Positions 27,397 through 36,974 of a stretch of 64,000 nt of DNA are shown here, piece after piece. The number at the start of each line of letters is the position of its first letter. Position 1 is the stretch's first letter. Below the pieces are notes generated by a model. That model did not search any database, was not told the DNA's origin, and saw only the letters and a list, made by a program, of their open reading frames with translations. The DNA is from Sphingobacterium spiritivorum (lineage in GTDB: Bacteria; Bacteroidota; Bacteroidia; Sphingobacteriales; Sphingobacteriaceae). The stretch lies in the NCBI RefSeq assembly GCF_016724845.1, contig NZ_CP068082.1:558001-622000 (forward strand), read 5' to 3'. A program made the position numbers and the translations under genes.

Positions 27397-30270
27397 ATGA
27401 CAAAACTTCGACCTATCCTTTTTATTTTATTCCTCTTTACAGTGCAATACGCACATAGTCAAGGCAATAATCTTATTGAATTATCCGGCCACATTATTGA
27501 CCAGGAGTCAAAACAACCTATCTCGGGAGTAACCGTACTCGTCGAAGGAACAGTCAACGGTACATCGACCAATGATAAGGGAGATTTCAAATTGACCACA
27601 AGAGCAAAATACCCGTTCAAACTAAAAGTATCAGCAGTAGGATTCGCAGCACGAACCTATGAGATCACCGGCCCTGAATCCAATTTAAATCTGGAACTGC
27701 TCACGCAGACTATATTGGGAAAAGAAGTAGTAGTCACTGCTTCCAGAGTAGAGGAAAATATTCTTAAATCTCCGGTAGCGATTGAAAAACTTGATATACG
27801 AGCCATTCGTCAGTCTCCTGCTCCCAGTTTTTACGATGCCCTGGAAAATGTAAAAGGTGTTCAGATGACGACTTCCAGTATTACCTTTAAAATCCCAAAT
27901 ACAAGAGGATTTAATATCCCTAATAATTTTCGTTTCGTACAACTGGCTGATGGTGTAGACATGCAGGCTGCCACTCTTGGCGTTCCGCTTGGAAATGCAA
28001 TTGGACCTACCGAACTGGATATTGCCAGTATAGAGATCACTCCCGGAGCTTCATCCGCATTATATGGCATGAATGCCATTAACGGTATGGCCAATCTGCT
28101 TACAAAAAATCCTTTTTTGTATCAGGGACTCAGTGTATATAGCAAAAACGGACTTAATCATACAGGAGGTACAGGACGCGAACTTAGCAATCTGACTGAA
28201 AATGCGATCCGCTATGCTAAAGCATTTAACAACAAATTTGCATTCAAAGTCAATCTAAGCTATCTGAGAGGAACAGACTGGCTATCTAATTCATATCAGG
28301 ACCAGAATCCGAACAACCTTGTAACAGCCAATCCTTCCTACCCTGAATTAGACGGCATCAACAATATTGCATATGACGGGTGGAACATCTACGGAGATGA
28401 AAATAATAATGCTGTGACGGTATCAGGATTAACATATAACGGCAAGTCTAATCAATCATTAATCGTCAGAAGAACGGGTTACAAAGAACAGGATTTATCG
28501 AAACCTACTGTTGAGAATCTCAAATTTGATGCTGCACTGCATTACCGGCTAAGCGAAAATGCGGAACTATCCTATAGCTACCGTTTTGGACGTATGGATG
28601 GTGTATTTCAAAGAGGTAACAAAATTCAACTTGACAATGTAAGAGTACAGAATCATAAGTTAGAGTTAAAAGGAAGCGATTACAACATCCGCACCTATAT
28701 TTCTTCTGAGAATACCGGCGATTCATACAACATCAAGCCACTGGCAGACAATCTGGATCTTACCCATTTATCCAATAATGCCTGGAGAGATAAATTCAAA
28801 TCCTCTCTGCAAACACAGCTCAACAACGGAGTTGCTCTGGCTGATGCAGCCCGACAAGCACGTGCCGATGCGGATCTGGGGCGTGTAGAAGCCGGAACAA
28901 AGGCTTTTGATGAACTCAAAAACACAATTATCGGGATCAACAACTGGGATCATACCAATGCAGGCGTATCTACCGGAACAAGTACCGGAGGTGCAAAACT
29001 CAAACAAATGAGCCGTACCTATCATGCAAACGGACAATGGGATCTTTCCCGTCATGTAGAAGTGGTAGACATACTGTTAGGTGCAGATGCGACTATTTAT
29101 GAAGTTATACCGGACGGAAACAATTTTGTAGATTTCAAAAGACCTGTTGCCGAGCGTAATATCCCTTTGGAAAATGGCTCTTTCGGAGAAAATGTATACT
29201 ATAAAAAATTCGGAGGATTCACTCAGGTAACCAAATCTCTGCTGGAAGAAAAGTTAAAGCTTTTTGCTTCCCTTCGTGTAGATTATAATCCCGAATTCAA
29301 AGCCAAATTTAATCCTAGGTTTGCTGCCGTATATACACTAGCTGAAAAACATAATTTCAGAGCTTCTTTCCAGAACGGCTTCCGTTTCCCGGCACTCTTT
29401 GAGGCCCTTTCTTTTGTCAACAATGGGAATGTACGTCGTGTAGGAGGACTTTCCTATATAAATGAAGGCTTAGGCTATCTGGACAATTCATACACACTGG
29501 CCTCTGTCAACAATTTTAATGCAGCAGTGAATAAAGATGTAGCAGGAGGATTAACAGCAAATGATGCTGCATTAAAAAACAAAGGACTTCTGACCGTCAC
29601 CGATCTGAAAGCCACCGACCCCGAACGTATTACTTCTTTCGAAATCGGCTACAAGAGTGTGATTCTGGATAACAAACTGGCTATTGACTGGGATATCTAC
29701 AGCAATGTATATCACGGTTTCTTAGGACAGGTAGAGGTAGCAGTCCCCTCTACAGACCGCATCACTACAGATGCTTCTGTAATCGATATGCTGGCTGCAA
29801 ATCGTACTAAACAAACCCGATACAGAGTATATACCAATGCTAAAAACAGTTATAATAACTATGGTAGTTCATTGGGACTGACCTACAATTTTTACGAAAA
29901 ATATACCCTTTCCGGAAATATTAATTACAGTGCCATCACTGAAAATAAAGAGAAAGATATCTTCGTCACCGGATTTAACACACCTAAATGGGCGACTAAT
30001 CTTTCTTTTGGCAACAGAGAAATACTGCCAAACTTCGGATTCAATATTGTGTGGAAATGGCAGGATGCCTTTGACTGGGAGAGTCCGCTCGTCAATGCAA
30101 GGGTAAATGCATACAGCAATATCGATGCGCAGGTAAGCTACAGAGTCGGAAAAGCAACCATAAAAGCAGGTGGAAGTAACATCTTTAACAAGCACTATAT
30201 TCAGTATGCCGGAGGTCCGACACTCGGAGCCTTATATTATACGGCTATTACTTTTGACAATATTTTATAG
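27397..30270 (+). CDS. TonB-dependent receptor without SusD partner
   Basis: 957 aa. Signal peptide (to about AHSQG), carboxypeptidase-regulatory-like domain ('LSGHIIDQESKQPISGVTVLVEG'), TonB box region 'EVVVTASRVEENI', plug ('FYDALENVKGVQMTTSSITFKIPNTRGF', 'SSALYGMNAINGMANLLTKNPF') and a barrel with 'NPEFKAKFNPRFAAVYTLAEKHNFRASFQNGFRFPALFEALSF', which resembles siderophore- or vitamin-type receptors more than SusC. No SusD follows. Substrate unknown. It shares its promoter element with the susCD operon at 20505, so both may answer to the same starvation signal (inference). Confidence 0.92.
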   Translation: MTKLRPILFILFLFTVQYAHSQGNNLIELSGHIIDQESKQPISGVTVLVEGTVNGTSTNDKGDFKLTTRAKYPFKLKVSAVGFAARTYEITGPESNLNLELLTQTILGKEVVVTASRVEENILKSPVAIEKLDIRAIRQSPAPSFYDALENVKGVQMTTSSITFKIPNTRGFNIPNNFRFVQLADGVDMQAATLGVPLGNAIGPTELDIASIEITPGASSALYGMNAINGMANLLTKNPFLYQGLSVYSKNGLNHTGGTGRELSNLTENAIRYAKAFNNKFAFKVNLSYLRGTDWLSNSYQDQNPNNLVTANPSYPELDGINNIAYDGWNIYGDENNNAVTVSGLTYNGKSNQSLIVRRTGYKEQDLSKPTVENLKFDAALHYRLSENAELSYSYRFGRMDGVFQRGNKIQLDNVRVQNHKLELKGSDYNIRTYISSENTGDSYNIKPLADNLDLTHLSNNAWRDKFKSSLQTQLNNGVALADAARQARADADLGRVEAGTKAFDELKNTIIGINNWDHTNAGVSTGTSTGGAKLKQMSRTYHANGQWDLSRHVEVVDILLGADATIYEVIPDGNNFVDFKRPVAERNIPLENGSFGENVYYKKFGGFTQVTKSLLEEKLKLFASLRVDYNPEFKAKFNPRFAAVYTLAEKHNFRASFQNGFRFPALFEALSFVNNGNVRRVGGLSYINEGLGYLDNSYTLASVNNFNAAVNKDVAGGLTANDAALKNKGLLTVTDLKATDPERITSFEIGYKSVILDNKLAIDWDIYSNVYHGFLGQVEVAVPSTDRITTDASVIDMLAANRTKQTRYRVYTNAKNSYNNYGSSLGLTYNFYEKYTLSGNINYSAITENKEKDIFVTGFNTPKWATNLSFGNREILPNFGFNIVWKWQDAFDWESPLVNARVNAYSNIDAQVSYRVGKATIKAGGSNIFNKHYIQYAGGPTLGALYYTAITFDNIL

Positions 30271-30305
30271 CACTTAATGATCTCCTCATAATTGGTTTAT
30301 TCAAA

Positions 30306-30338
30306 GAAAGGCTTTCCCCTCCCCGGGGAAAGACCTTT
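30306..30338. terminator. Terminator between convergent receptor and efflux genes
   Basis: AAAGGCTTTCCCC pairs with GGGGAAAGACCTTT with one bulge; lies between two convergent stops. Confidence 0.65.
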
Positions 30339-30344
30339 ATGTTA

Positions 30345-31925
30345 TTAATGGACACTGGACATATCCACTTTATTTTTACCTTGTTTGATCGTCAGTACAA
30401 AAGGCACACAAATCAGAAAAACAATTCCCAGATACAGAAATACATCCATATAAGAAAGCACTGCGGCTTGTTTGGTGACAGAAAGATCCAGCAGCTGATG
30501 CGCTTTAGCCAGTGCTTCATTTGAACTGAATCCCTTAGACATAAAATTAGCCTGCATTTGCTGTATACGCTGCTGCACTTCAAAACTGCTGGAGTCCAGA
30601 TGTGACACCAGATCTACCCGATGCTTTTGTGAATCTCTGGATATAAAAGTTGTGATCAAAGCTATACCGAAGGATCCGCCAAGCTGACGCATCATCCCTG
30701 TAAATGCGGCACCCTCTCCGATTGCTTTTCCCTGTAAAGTAGAGAGAGATAAAGTCATCACCGGTACAAATAACAGTCCCAGACCTACCCCCCGGATAAT
30801 CAGCGGCCAGAACATATGCTCCGATCCTGTATCATTCGTCAGGATACCATACATAAAAAATGAGAAGCCGAAAAATATACACAAGCCTACTGCGACCATA
30901 TATTTTTGTGGTAAGCCAGCCTGAATCATTTTCCCTATAAACGGCATCATCAATCCGGTCATAATCGAACTCGGGATAAGCAACAATCCTGCATCCGTAG
31001 CAGACCAGCCCAGAATGGACTGCGTGTAGATCGGAATAATAAAGGTGGAACCAAACAAACCGAATCCCAGAATAAAACTCATAATAGTTCCTACCTGCAG
31101 GTTTTTATCTTTCAGCACCCGAAGATTGACAATCGGATTCTTGTATGTCAATTCGCGCCAGATAAAGAAAAACAACCCAAAGAAAGATAAGATCGACAGC
31201 GTGACAATCGTACGGTTCTCAAACCAGTCGTCCTGCTGTCCGTGTTCAAGCACATACTGCAGCGATCCGATAAACATAATCAGAAAGACCACACCCCACC
31301 AATCCACTTCACTGGCAGACTGTTTCTTACCATATTTCGGACTTCTGACGAAAGATAAGGTTAAAAGTGTCGCGATAATACCCAAAGGCACATTTATATA
31401 AAATATATACGGCCACGAATATTCATCTACGATATATCCACCCAACGGAGGACCTAAGGTAGGTCCCACAATGACACCCATACCGTAGATAGCCTGTGCC
31501 ATACTTCTTTTTTCAGGAGGATAACTCTCTGTGATAATCGTCTGTGCTGTTACCAGAAGCGCACCTCCGCCCATACCCTGAATAAACCTGAAGAAAACAA
31601 GTTCCCAGATATTGGTTGCATTACCACATAAAAAGGATGCAACCGTAAAAATTATAATGGAAGCTGCGAAATAGTTCCGTCGTCCAAACTGTTGTGAAAG
31701 CCAGCTGGTCATCGGGATAACGATTACATTGGCAATAGCATAGGCTGTGATCACCCATGCCACATCTGTCAATGTAGCGCCCAGAGAGCCCTTCATGTCA
31801 TTCAAGGCTACATTGACAATAGTCGTATCCACAATTTCCAGTAAGGCACATAATACAGCCGTAATCGTGATGACTACACGACGGAAACCATATTCAACCA
31901 GACTATCCTGTTGTAATGTTTCCAT
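30345..31925 (-). CDS. MFS drug transporter, DHA2 family (EmrB/QacA type)
   Basis: 526 aa with 14 predicted membrane segments. 'LCALLEIVDTTIVNVALNDMKGSLGATLTDVAWVITAYAIA' is the DHA2 motif D1 region, 'LSQQFGRRNYF' motif A and 'GVIVGPTLGPPLGGYI' motif C of drug antiporters. It pumps compounds across the inner membrane using the proton gradient. It is the last gene of tetR-tolC-emrA-emrB, 2 bp after the adaptor gene, so the product should act in a tripartite pump. Confidence 0.94.
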   Translation of the reverse strand: METLQQDSLVEYGFRRVVITITAVLCALLEIVDTTIVNVALNDMKGSLGATLTDVAWVITAYAIANVIVIPMTSWLSQQFGRRNYFAASIIIFTVASFLCGNATNIWELVFFRFIQGMGGGALLVTAQTIITESYPPEKRSMAQAIYGMGVIVGPTLGPPLGGYIVDEYSWPYIFYINVPLGIIATLLTLSFVRSPKYGKKQSASEVDWWGVVFLIMFIGSLQYVLEHGQQDDWFENRTIVTLSILSFFGLFFFIWRELTYKNPIVNLRVLKDKNLQVGTIMSFILGFGLFGSTFIIPIYTQSILGWSATDAGLLLIPSSIMTGLMMPFIGKMIQAGLPQKYMVAVGLCIFFGFSFFMYGILTNDTGSEHMFWPLIIRGVGLGLLFVPVMTLSLSTLQGKAIGEGAAFTGMMRQLGGSFGIALITTFISRDSQKHRVDLVSHLDSSSFEVQQRIQQMQANFMSKGFSSNEALAKAHQLLDLSVTKQAAVLSYMDVFLYLGIVFLICVPFVLTIKQGKNKVDMSSVH

Positions 31926-31927
31926 AT

Positions 31928-33022
31928 CTATTTTACATGAACGTCAACGTCCGCATTCATTCCCGGACGCAATAATGCGATTTTGTCAGTTGTATTTTTA
32001 TCTGTCAATCTGATTTTTACAGGAAGACGTTGTACCGTCTTCACAAAGTTACCGGTCGCATTATCCGGAGGTAATAAAGAGAAACGGGATCCTGTAGCAG
32101 GAGAGAAAGAATTAATCTCACCTTCAAATTCTGTATCCGGGAAAGCATCTACTTTAATAGTTACTTTCTGACCCGGACGCATTTTATTCAGCTGCGTTTC
32201 CTTAAAATTGGCTACAACCCAGGTTTCACTGTTGTCAACAATATAAAACAACGATTGTCCGGGATTAATCATCTGACCCGGCTGGATTTTGATATTCGAG
32301 ACCTGACCATCTACAGAAGCTAACACAGTAGTATAAGAAAGACTGAGATTGGCCGCATCAAGAACCGCTTTTGCACGTTCAATATTTGCCTGTGCAACTG
32401 AAGTTTGCTTAGAAGCAACCGTAGTCTTACTCACAACCGCATTACGCTGAGATGCACTTGCATTACGTTGTTGCTGCAGAATCTCTACCTGTTTCTCCGC
32501 TTCCAGCTTGGCTGTTAAAGCCTGCTCGTATTGTTGTTTGGTGATAGAATGATTGTTATACAGATTTGAATACCGTACATAATCGTTATTAGCCTGTTCA
32601 GCACGTATTTTGGCAGCATCCACACTACCTACATTAGATTTGATGCTTGCGTCAGAGATCGCTACATTGGCCGAAGATGCAAAAACATCTGCTTTTGATA
32701 CCTCCAGAGAACTCTTCGCAGCCAGTAAAGCAGCCTGAGCCTCCTGTACTTTTACCAGATAATCCTGAGGTTCAATTGTGAACAGCGTATCCCCTTTTTT
32801 TACGATATCATTATCCTTTACAAATACTTTAGATACATATCCGCCTACACGAGGGATAATAGGACTCATATTCTTGTCTACCTGTGCATCATCTGTCGTC
32901 TCATGAGCCTGACCATGTAAATATTTATATGTACCGTATCCACCTCCCAGCAGTACCAGAACCACCAGGATGATGACAAATTTTTTATTTGATTTTTTAC
33001 CTTCTTTATTATTAGTTTCCAT
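31928..33022 (-). CDS. HlyD/EmrA-family membrane fusion protein
   Basis: 364 aa. One N-terminal membrane anchor (about 13-31, 'FVIILVVLVLLGGGYGTYKYL'), then the EmrA-type 'TTDDAQVDKNMSPIIPRVGGYVSKVFVKDNDIVKKGDTLFTIEP' lipoyl half, a coiled-coil hairpin rich in Ala/Gln, and 'SLSYTTVLASVDGQVSNIKIQPGQMI' with the beta-barrel. It links the inner-membrane transporter with the outer-membrane channel. Gap of 5 bp to the channel gene upstream. Confidence 0.94.
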   Translation of the reverse strand: METNNKEGKKSNKKFVIILVVLVLLGGGYGTYKYLHGQAHETTDDAQVDKNMSPIIPRVGGYVSKVFVKDNDIVKKGDTLFTIEPQDYLVKVQEAQAALLAAKSSLEVSKADVFASSANVAISDASIKSNVGSVDAAKIRAEQANNDYVRYSNLYNNHSITKQQYEQALTAKLEAEKQVEILQQQRNASASQRNAVVSKTTVASKQTSVAQANIERAKAVLDAANLSLSYTTVLASVDGQVSNIKIQPGQMINPGQSLFYIVDNSETWVVANFKETQLNKMRPGQKVTIKVDAFPDTEFEGEINSFSPATGSRFSLLPPDNATGNFVKTVQRLPVKIRLTDKNTTDKIALLRPGMNADVDVHVK

Positions 33023-33027
33023 AACGA

Positions 33028-34332
33028 TTATTTCTGATTGATTTCTCCATTAGTCAATAGTAGATCATAATACTTCTCTACTGTATTTGCTTTCCCGATA
33101 GCCAGATTGATCCTGCTTTGCAGTTGTTGTACGTCAGCTTCCAGCAGATCGTCAGTATCTGCCACACCGTTATCATACTTATCTTTTACGATTCGGAAGT
33201 TTTCATTGGCCTGATCTACCGCCTGTACATATACCCTGTCCTGTGCTTTTGCCAGTTCATAGTTTTCATTAGCTTGCTGTACCTGAACTTTGATCTGATC
33301 ATTCAGCAGACTCATATTATCCTCTACCTCACGAACTTTATTGCGGGCAACATTTACATTCTTTTTATTCTTATACACTGAACTGATATCATATGACACT
33401 CCTACACCCACATTCATAGCATTCTTTACGGTGATGACATTCTTTACATCCATTGCCGTATAGCCACCTGTAGCAAACAAAGTGGGATAGTTAGCGGCTT
33501 TAGCAATTTTCACCTGGTTCAGGGCTACATCATGCTGTGCCTCCGCAGCTTTCAGATCCGAACGATGAGCCACAGCTGTCTCCATAGAAGCGTGCAGATT
33601 CGGAACATTCACTGTTTCCAGATCTATCTGTGCAAATTCAGTCTGTTCATCCAGTTTCAGAAAATTCGCCAGTTGATAATTCATCACTTTCACATTCTTC
33701 TGCGCTTCCTGTTGCGCCACCAGATAATTAGACAATTGCAATTCTGCCTTCAACAGATCGTTACGGGCAATCACTCCATTTGTTTCCATAGCTTTAAAAT
33801 CCTCAACACGTTGTCTGGCACGTTTGATATTTTCTTCAATCAGCAGATTTGTCTGCTGTGCCTTATACAGATTCAGATATAAGGACAATGCCCGCTTAGC
33901 GAGCTGGTCTTTTGTCGCCAGTGCTGACCATTGTTCAGCTTTCAATGCATTTTCAGAAGCGTGGATACTTTCCGTGATCTTACCACCGGTATAGATCGGC
34001 ATATTGATCGTAGCTCTTCCCAGCATAAGCTGATTAGCTTTGATATCAGGTGCACCTCCCTCTCCCCCGAGTGGTATATGGAAATTGATATCCGGAGTGG
34101 TCATCAACATATACTGGCCGCTTAATTGTGCTTCCGGTAGCTGACTGTTTTTTGCAGATTGTACTTCTAACCTGCGGCTTTCGATTTTGGTATCGGACAA
34201 GTGGGCTTCTGTGCTTTGTGTACTGGCTAATTGTATAATTTCAGCCAGAGTCATCTTACGTTTTTCCTGAGAAAACCCATCCAGATGAGCAAACACTAAA
34301 AGTGCACCCAATCCCAATAATTTAATTTTCAT
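33028..34332 (-). CDS. TolC-family outer-membrane efflux protein
   Basis: 434 aa from the ATG at 34332, directly before a signal peptide (MKIKLLGLGALLVFAHLDGFSQ). Two repeated outer-membrane efflux protein (OEP) domains with long amphipathic helices: 'SQLPEAQLSGQYML' and 'ANYPTLFATGGYTAMD' mark the two repeats. Forms the trimeric exit duct of the pump. Its start overlaps the tetR stop by 11 bp, implying translational coupling with the repressor. Confidence 0.93.
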   Translation of the reverse strand: MKIKLLGLGALLVFAHLDGFSQEKRKMTLAEIIQLASTQSTEAHLSDTKIESRRLEVQSAKNSQLPEAQLSGQYMLMTTPDINFHIPLGGEGGAPDIKANQLMLGRATINMPIYTGGKITESIHASENALKAEQWSALATKDQLAKRALSLYLNLYKAQQTNLLIEENIKRARQRVEDFKAMETNGVIARNDLLKAELQLSNYLVAQQEAQKNVKVMNYQLANFLKLDEQTEFAQIDLETVNVPNLHASMETAVAHRSDLKAAEAQHDVALNQVKIAKAANYPTLFATGGYTAMDVKNVITVKNAMNVGVGVSYDISSVYKNKKNVNVARNKVREVEDNMSLLNDQIKVQVQQANENYELAKAQDRVYVQAVDQANENFRIVKDKYDNGVADTDDLLEADVQQLQSRINLAIGKANTVEKYYDLLLTNGEINQK

Positions 34333-34939
34333 ATGTGAGTAGTGCTTTAATATTCTTTTGTAAATAATGAACCAGTTCTGTTTCAATGTAATTGGAATAC
34401 GCTTCTTCCGAATCCATATTCAATGCTGATTTGAGAAATAAATAGTTCATTTGAAAATTCATAAATGTACCCATCAGCGTAGCATGAATATGTATATAGC
34501 TATTTCCAGGCTGAAAAACTCCTTTATCCACTCCATCCTGAACAACTTCTTCAATTACACGTAGATTGTGGTATTTAAGCTCCTGAAATGACTCCGAAAG
34601 CAGCAGCTTACGCTTAATAGTCGATTCGACAGCTATGACCTGATATAATCCACGGTTACAATTCATCGATTTGACGTATAACTCAATCATCTTATCCACT
34701 TTTTCCATCGGAGATGAAATATCCTTCAAACTTTCACCATTCATTTTAAAATTCTCCACGCGTACATTGATCAATGTATCCAGCAGCCCCTCTTTCGATC
34801 CGAAGTAATAATTGATCATAGCCACATTTACGTTGGCTTCGCTGGCAATATCCCGAACAGAAGTTCCGTCAAACCCCTTTATCGAAAAAAGATTCTCGGC
34901 GACATTCAGTATTTCCAGTTGCTTTTCGTTTATCTCCAT
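34322..34939 (-). CDS. TetR-family transcriptional repressor
   Basis: 205 aa. N-terminal HTH 'ILNVAENLFSIKGFDGTSVRDIASEANVNVAMINYYFGSKEGLLDTLI' is a standard TetR_N domain (about 8-55), followed by an all-helical ligand/dimer domain. First gene of the efflux operon, so it very probably represses its own transcription. Two operator-like dyads overlap the promoter just upstream (34970-35002). The inducer is unknown but is presumably a substrate of the pump. Confidence 0.94.
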   Translation of the reverse strand: MEINEKQLEILNVAENLFSIKGFDGTSVRDIASEANVNVAMINYYFGSKEGLLDTLINVRVENFKMNGESLKDISSPMEKVDKMIELYVKSMNCNRGLYQVIAVESTIKRKLLLSESFQELKYHNLRVIEEVVQDGVDKGVFQPGNSYIHIHATLMGTFMNFQMNYLFLKSALNMDSEEAYSNYIETELVHYLQKNIKALLTYEN

Positions 34940-34964
34940 GATAAGACATTTATTTTTGATGGGC

Positions 34965-35002
34965 CAAAATTAAACAAACGTTTAATTTAAACAAATGTTT
35001 AA
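34965..35002 (-). promoter_or_regulatory. tetR promoter with two tandem operators
   Basis: TTAAACAAACGTTTAA (34970-34985) and TTAAACAAATGTTTAA (34987-35002) are dyads 17 bp apart. On the minus strand the -7 box TAATTTTG (34965-34972) overlaps the first, and a TTTG lies 18 bp upstream as -33 inside the second. A bound TetR would cover the whole promoter. Confidence 0.75.
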
Positions 35003-35319
35003 TTTATATTTTTTGCATAGATGACATTGAAATGAAAAAGAAGACATTAAAAAATATCGTAAACACCTTTACAACAACATATTAACATAATAAAAATGAT
35101 TTTAGGGGAAGTCAGACAGCCAGTTAGCCATCAGGGTGCAGAAAAGGAAATCCGCAATATATATAAGTAAAAAGAAGATAAAATTAAAAACGTTCACGCT
35201 AAAGAACTAACTTAATTTTGTCACTTGGGACAGCAACAAATCTAAAATAGCGGTAGAAAAAGTAATTAAAGCAGTCAATGAGTATATCTGACGGCATCAA
35301 CTGACACCTCAGCCTGCTT
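35003..35319. other. Intergenic region between tetR and holA
   Basis: About 320 bp without a gene I can support. Contains only short open frames without family resemblance. Confidence 0.5.
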
Positions 35320-36324
35320 TTAATTTAATATATTAAAGATCATCTCTCTTAAAATATCATCCGTACCGGTATTGCTGCCTACATTCATTCCCTTTGATTT
35401 GAGATCTGCTTCTTTCAAATGATTTATAATATCAAAAGTCTTACGACGGTTATAATTCCGTGCTGCGATCTCATATTCTTTTATAAAAAAAGGATGAACC
35501 CCCAGTTCCTTGGCAGCAGCAGATTTATCGGGAAGGTAATGATACTTTAATACTTTTGTAAAGTAACCTCCCATTGCTCCCAACACGACTACTAACGGAT
35601 TATTCTTAGGGTTTGCAGCAAAATAATCGACAATCTGGTACGCTTTCAGGGCATTCCGCTTGGCCAGAGCCGTATTCAGTTCAAATACATTAAAGTCTTT
35701 GGATATCCCGATATTTCGCTCTATATCCCCTGCTCCTATTTCCGTAGATTTTGGCACATTCAACATCAGTTTATCGAGCTCATTGGATACCTTGGAAAGG
35801 TCCGTCCCCAAATACTCTGCCATCATAGCTGCAGCCTGCGGATGAATGGACCAGCCACGATCCTTCACATAAGAAGTAATCCAGCCAGCCACCTTATCCT
35901 CATATAGCTTGTTAGACTCTACGACTTCACCTGCTTTTTCTATAGCCTTGTAAAGTTTTTTACGCTTATCAAATTTACCGTACTTATAGTTGAAGACCAG
36001 CACTGTACTGGGTGTAAGATGCTCCACATAGTTTAACAGGAGTTCCTCCCCCTGTTTCCACTTCAGATCCTGTGCTTCTTTAATCAGGATAACCTGATGG
36101 TCACTCAACATAGGATAGCGCTTTGCTGCATTCACGATCGTAATAAAGTCGGTGTCCTTACCATATAAGATGGTCTGATCAAATCCCTTCTGTGCATCAT
36201 CCAGCACCGAACTTTCAATAGTATCACTGATCAGATCAATAAAGTAGGGTTCCTCCCCGTGTAAAAGATAAACAGGTTTGAGTTTTTTATTTTTGATATC
36301 CGAAAGAATAGGACTGACATTCAT
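35320..36324 (-). CDS. holA: DNA polymerase III subunit delta
   Basis: 334 aa from the ATG at 36324 (an upstream TTG is unlikely because it overlaps the promoter region). 'NKKLKPVYLLHGEEPYFIDLISDTIE' is the conserved HolA N-terminus with its degenerate P-loop region; 'LEKAGEVVESNKLYEDKVAGWITSYVKDRGW'-like and 'YLGTDLSKVSNELDKLML' lines follow the delta pattern. Delta opens the sliding clamp in the clamp-loader complex. The -7 box is 6 nt upstream of the ATG. Confidence 0.92.
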   Translation of the reverse strand: MNVSPILSDIKNKKLKPVYLLHGEEPYFIDLISDTIESSVLDDAQKGFDQTILYGKDTDFITIVNAAKRYPMLSDHQVILIKEAQDLKWKQGEELLLNYVEHLTPSTVLVFNYKYGKFDKRKKLYKAIEKAGEVVESNKLYEDKVAGWITSYVKDRGWSIHPQAAAMMAEYLGTDLSKVSNELDKLMLNVPKSTEIGAGDIERNIGISKDFNVFELNTALAKRNALKAYQIVDYFAANPKNNPLVVVLGAMGGYFTKVLKYHYLPDKSAAAKELGVHPFFIKEYEIAARNYNRRKTFDIINHLKEADLKSKGMNVGSNTGTDDILREMIFNILN

Positions 36325-36330
36325 ACCCAA

Positions 36331-36338
36331 CAAAAATA
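36331..36338 (-). promoter_or_regulatory. -7 box before holA
   Basis: TATTTTTG on the minus strand, 6 nt before the ATG at 36324; gives a leader of only a few bases or none. Confidence 0.5.
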
Positions 36339-36409
36339 CAAATTAATTCCCCTTCCCTCTGTTGAAACTTTTAAGAATTTGAAGGATTTACGATTTACAA
36401 CAGATTTCG

Positions 36410-36417
36410 TATCTTTG
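36410..36417 (+). promoter_or_regulatory. -7 box immediately before the HsdR_N-like gene
   Basis: TATCTTTG, 3 nt before the ATG at 36421. Excludes the longer frame beginning with TTG at 36379. Confidence 0.65.
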
Positions 36418-36420
36418 CAC

Positions 36421-36879
36421 ATGTTTACGCCCATTCCCTTAAATTTACCACCTTTTTCAGCTAAACTATCGAGGGAAAACGATATCATATTCATCTATGA
36501 TGAGTTACGTAAAAAAAAGCTGGTGCTGACACCGGAAGAATGGGTAAGACAACATTGGATCAATTATTTACATCAGGAAAAGAAATATCCAAAATCCCTG
36601 ATGAAAACAGAAGGAGGGCTAAAGTTAAATACCCTTCAGAAGAGAAGTGATTTGCTTATCTATAACAATAAGGGAGAAAAGATATTACTCGCAGAATTCA
36701 AAGCTCCTCATGTAAAGATTACACAATCTGTATTTGAGCAGATTGCAAATTACAATACGGTACATCAAATCCCGTTATTGTTAGTAAGTAATGGATTGGA
36801 TCATTTCTATTGTAAGATCAGTTTTGAGACAAAATCTTACGAATTTTTAAAGGATTTGCCTGACTATTTCGTCATCTGA
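36421..36879 (+). CDS. Stand-alone HsdR_N-like (type I restriction R subunit N-terminal) protein
   Basis: 152 aa. Matches the PF13588 'type I restriction enzyme R protein N-terminal' pattern: 'LTPEEWVRQHWINYLHQEKKYPKSLM' then the PD-(D/E)xK core with Asp77 (KRSDLLIY) and Glu92-x-Lys94 (LLAEFKAPH), so catalytic residues are intact. The whole protein is only this domain: no helicase, no HsdM or HsdS nearby. Divergent from holA, about 100 bp apart. Such solitary copies are common in Bacteroidota; the function is unknown and a housekeeping nuclease is possible. Confidence 0.85.
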   Translation: MFTPIPLNLPPFSAKLSRENDIIFIYDELRKKKLVLTPEEWVRQHWINYLHQEKKYPKSLMKTEGGLKLNTLQKRSDLLIYNNKGEKILLAEFKAPHVKITQSVFEQIANYNTVHQIPLLLVSNGLDHFYCKISFETKSYEFLKDLPDYFVI

Positions 36880-36974
36880 CTTAATTGTTGGCTGGATGTA
36901 AAACATATAGTTCAACATATACAACTTTTAAAATATAGTTTTATATTCGTCTTAATAAAAGGAAAATTAATATT

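Noticed and set aside
35222..35292. Short stretch translating as VTWDSNKSKIAVEKVIKAV, similar in feel to a metal-binding domain end
   Set aside because: No start codon after the upstream stop and only about 25 codons; may be a gene remnant, but the evidence is too thin.
36379..36420. TTG start for the HsdR_N-like protein
   Set aside because: The extension overlaps the -7 box TATCTTTG at 36410; ATG at 36421 is better.
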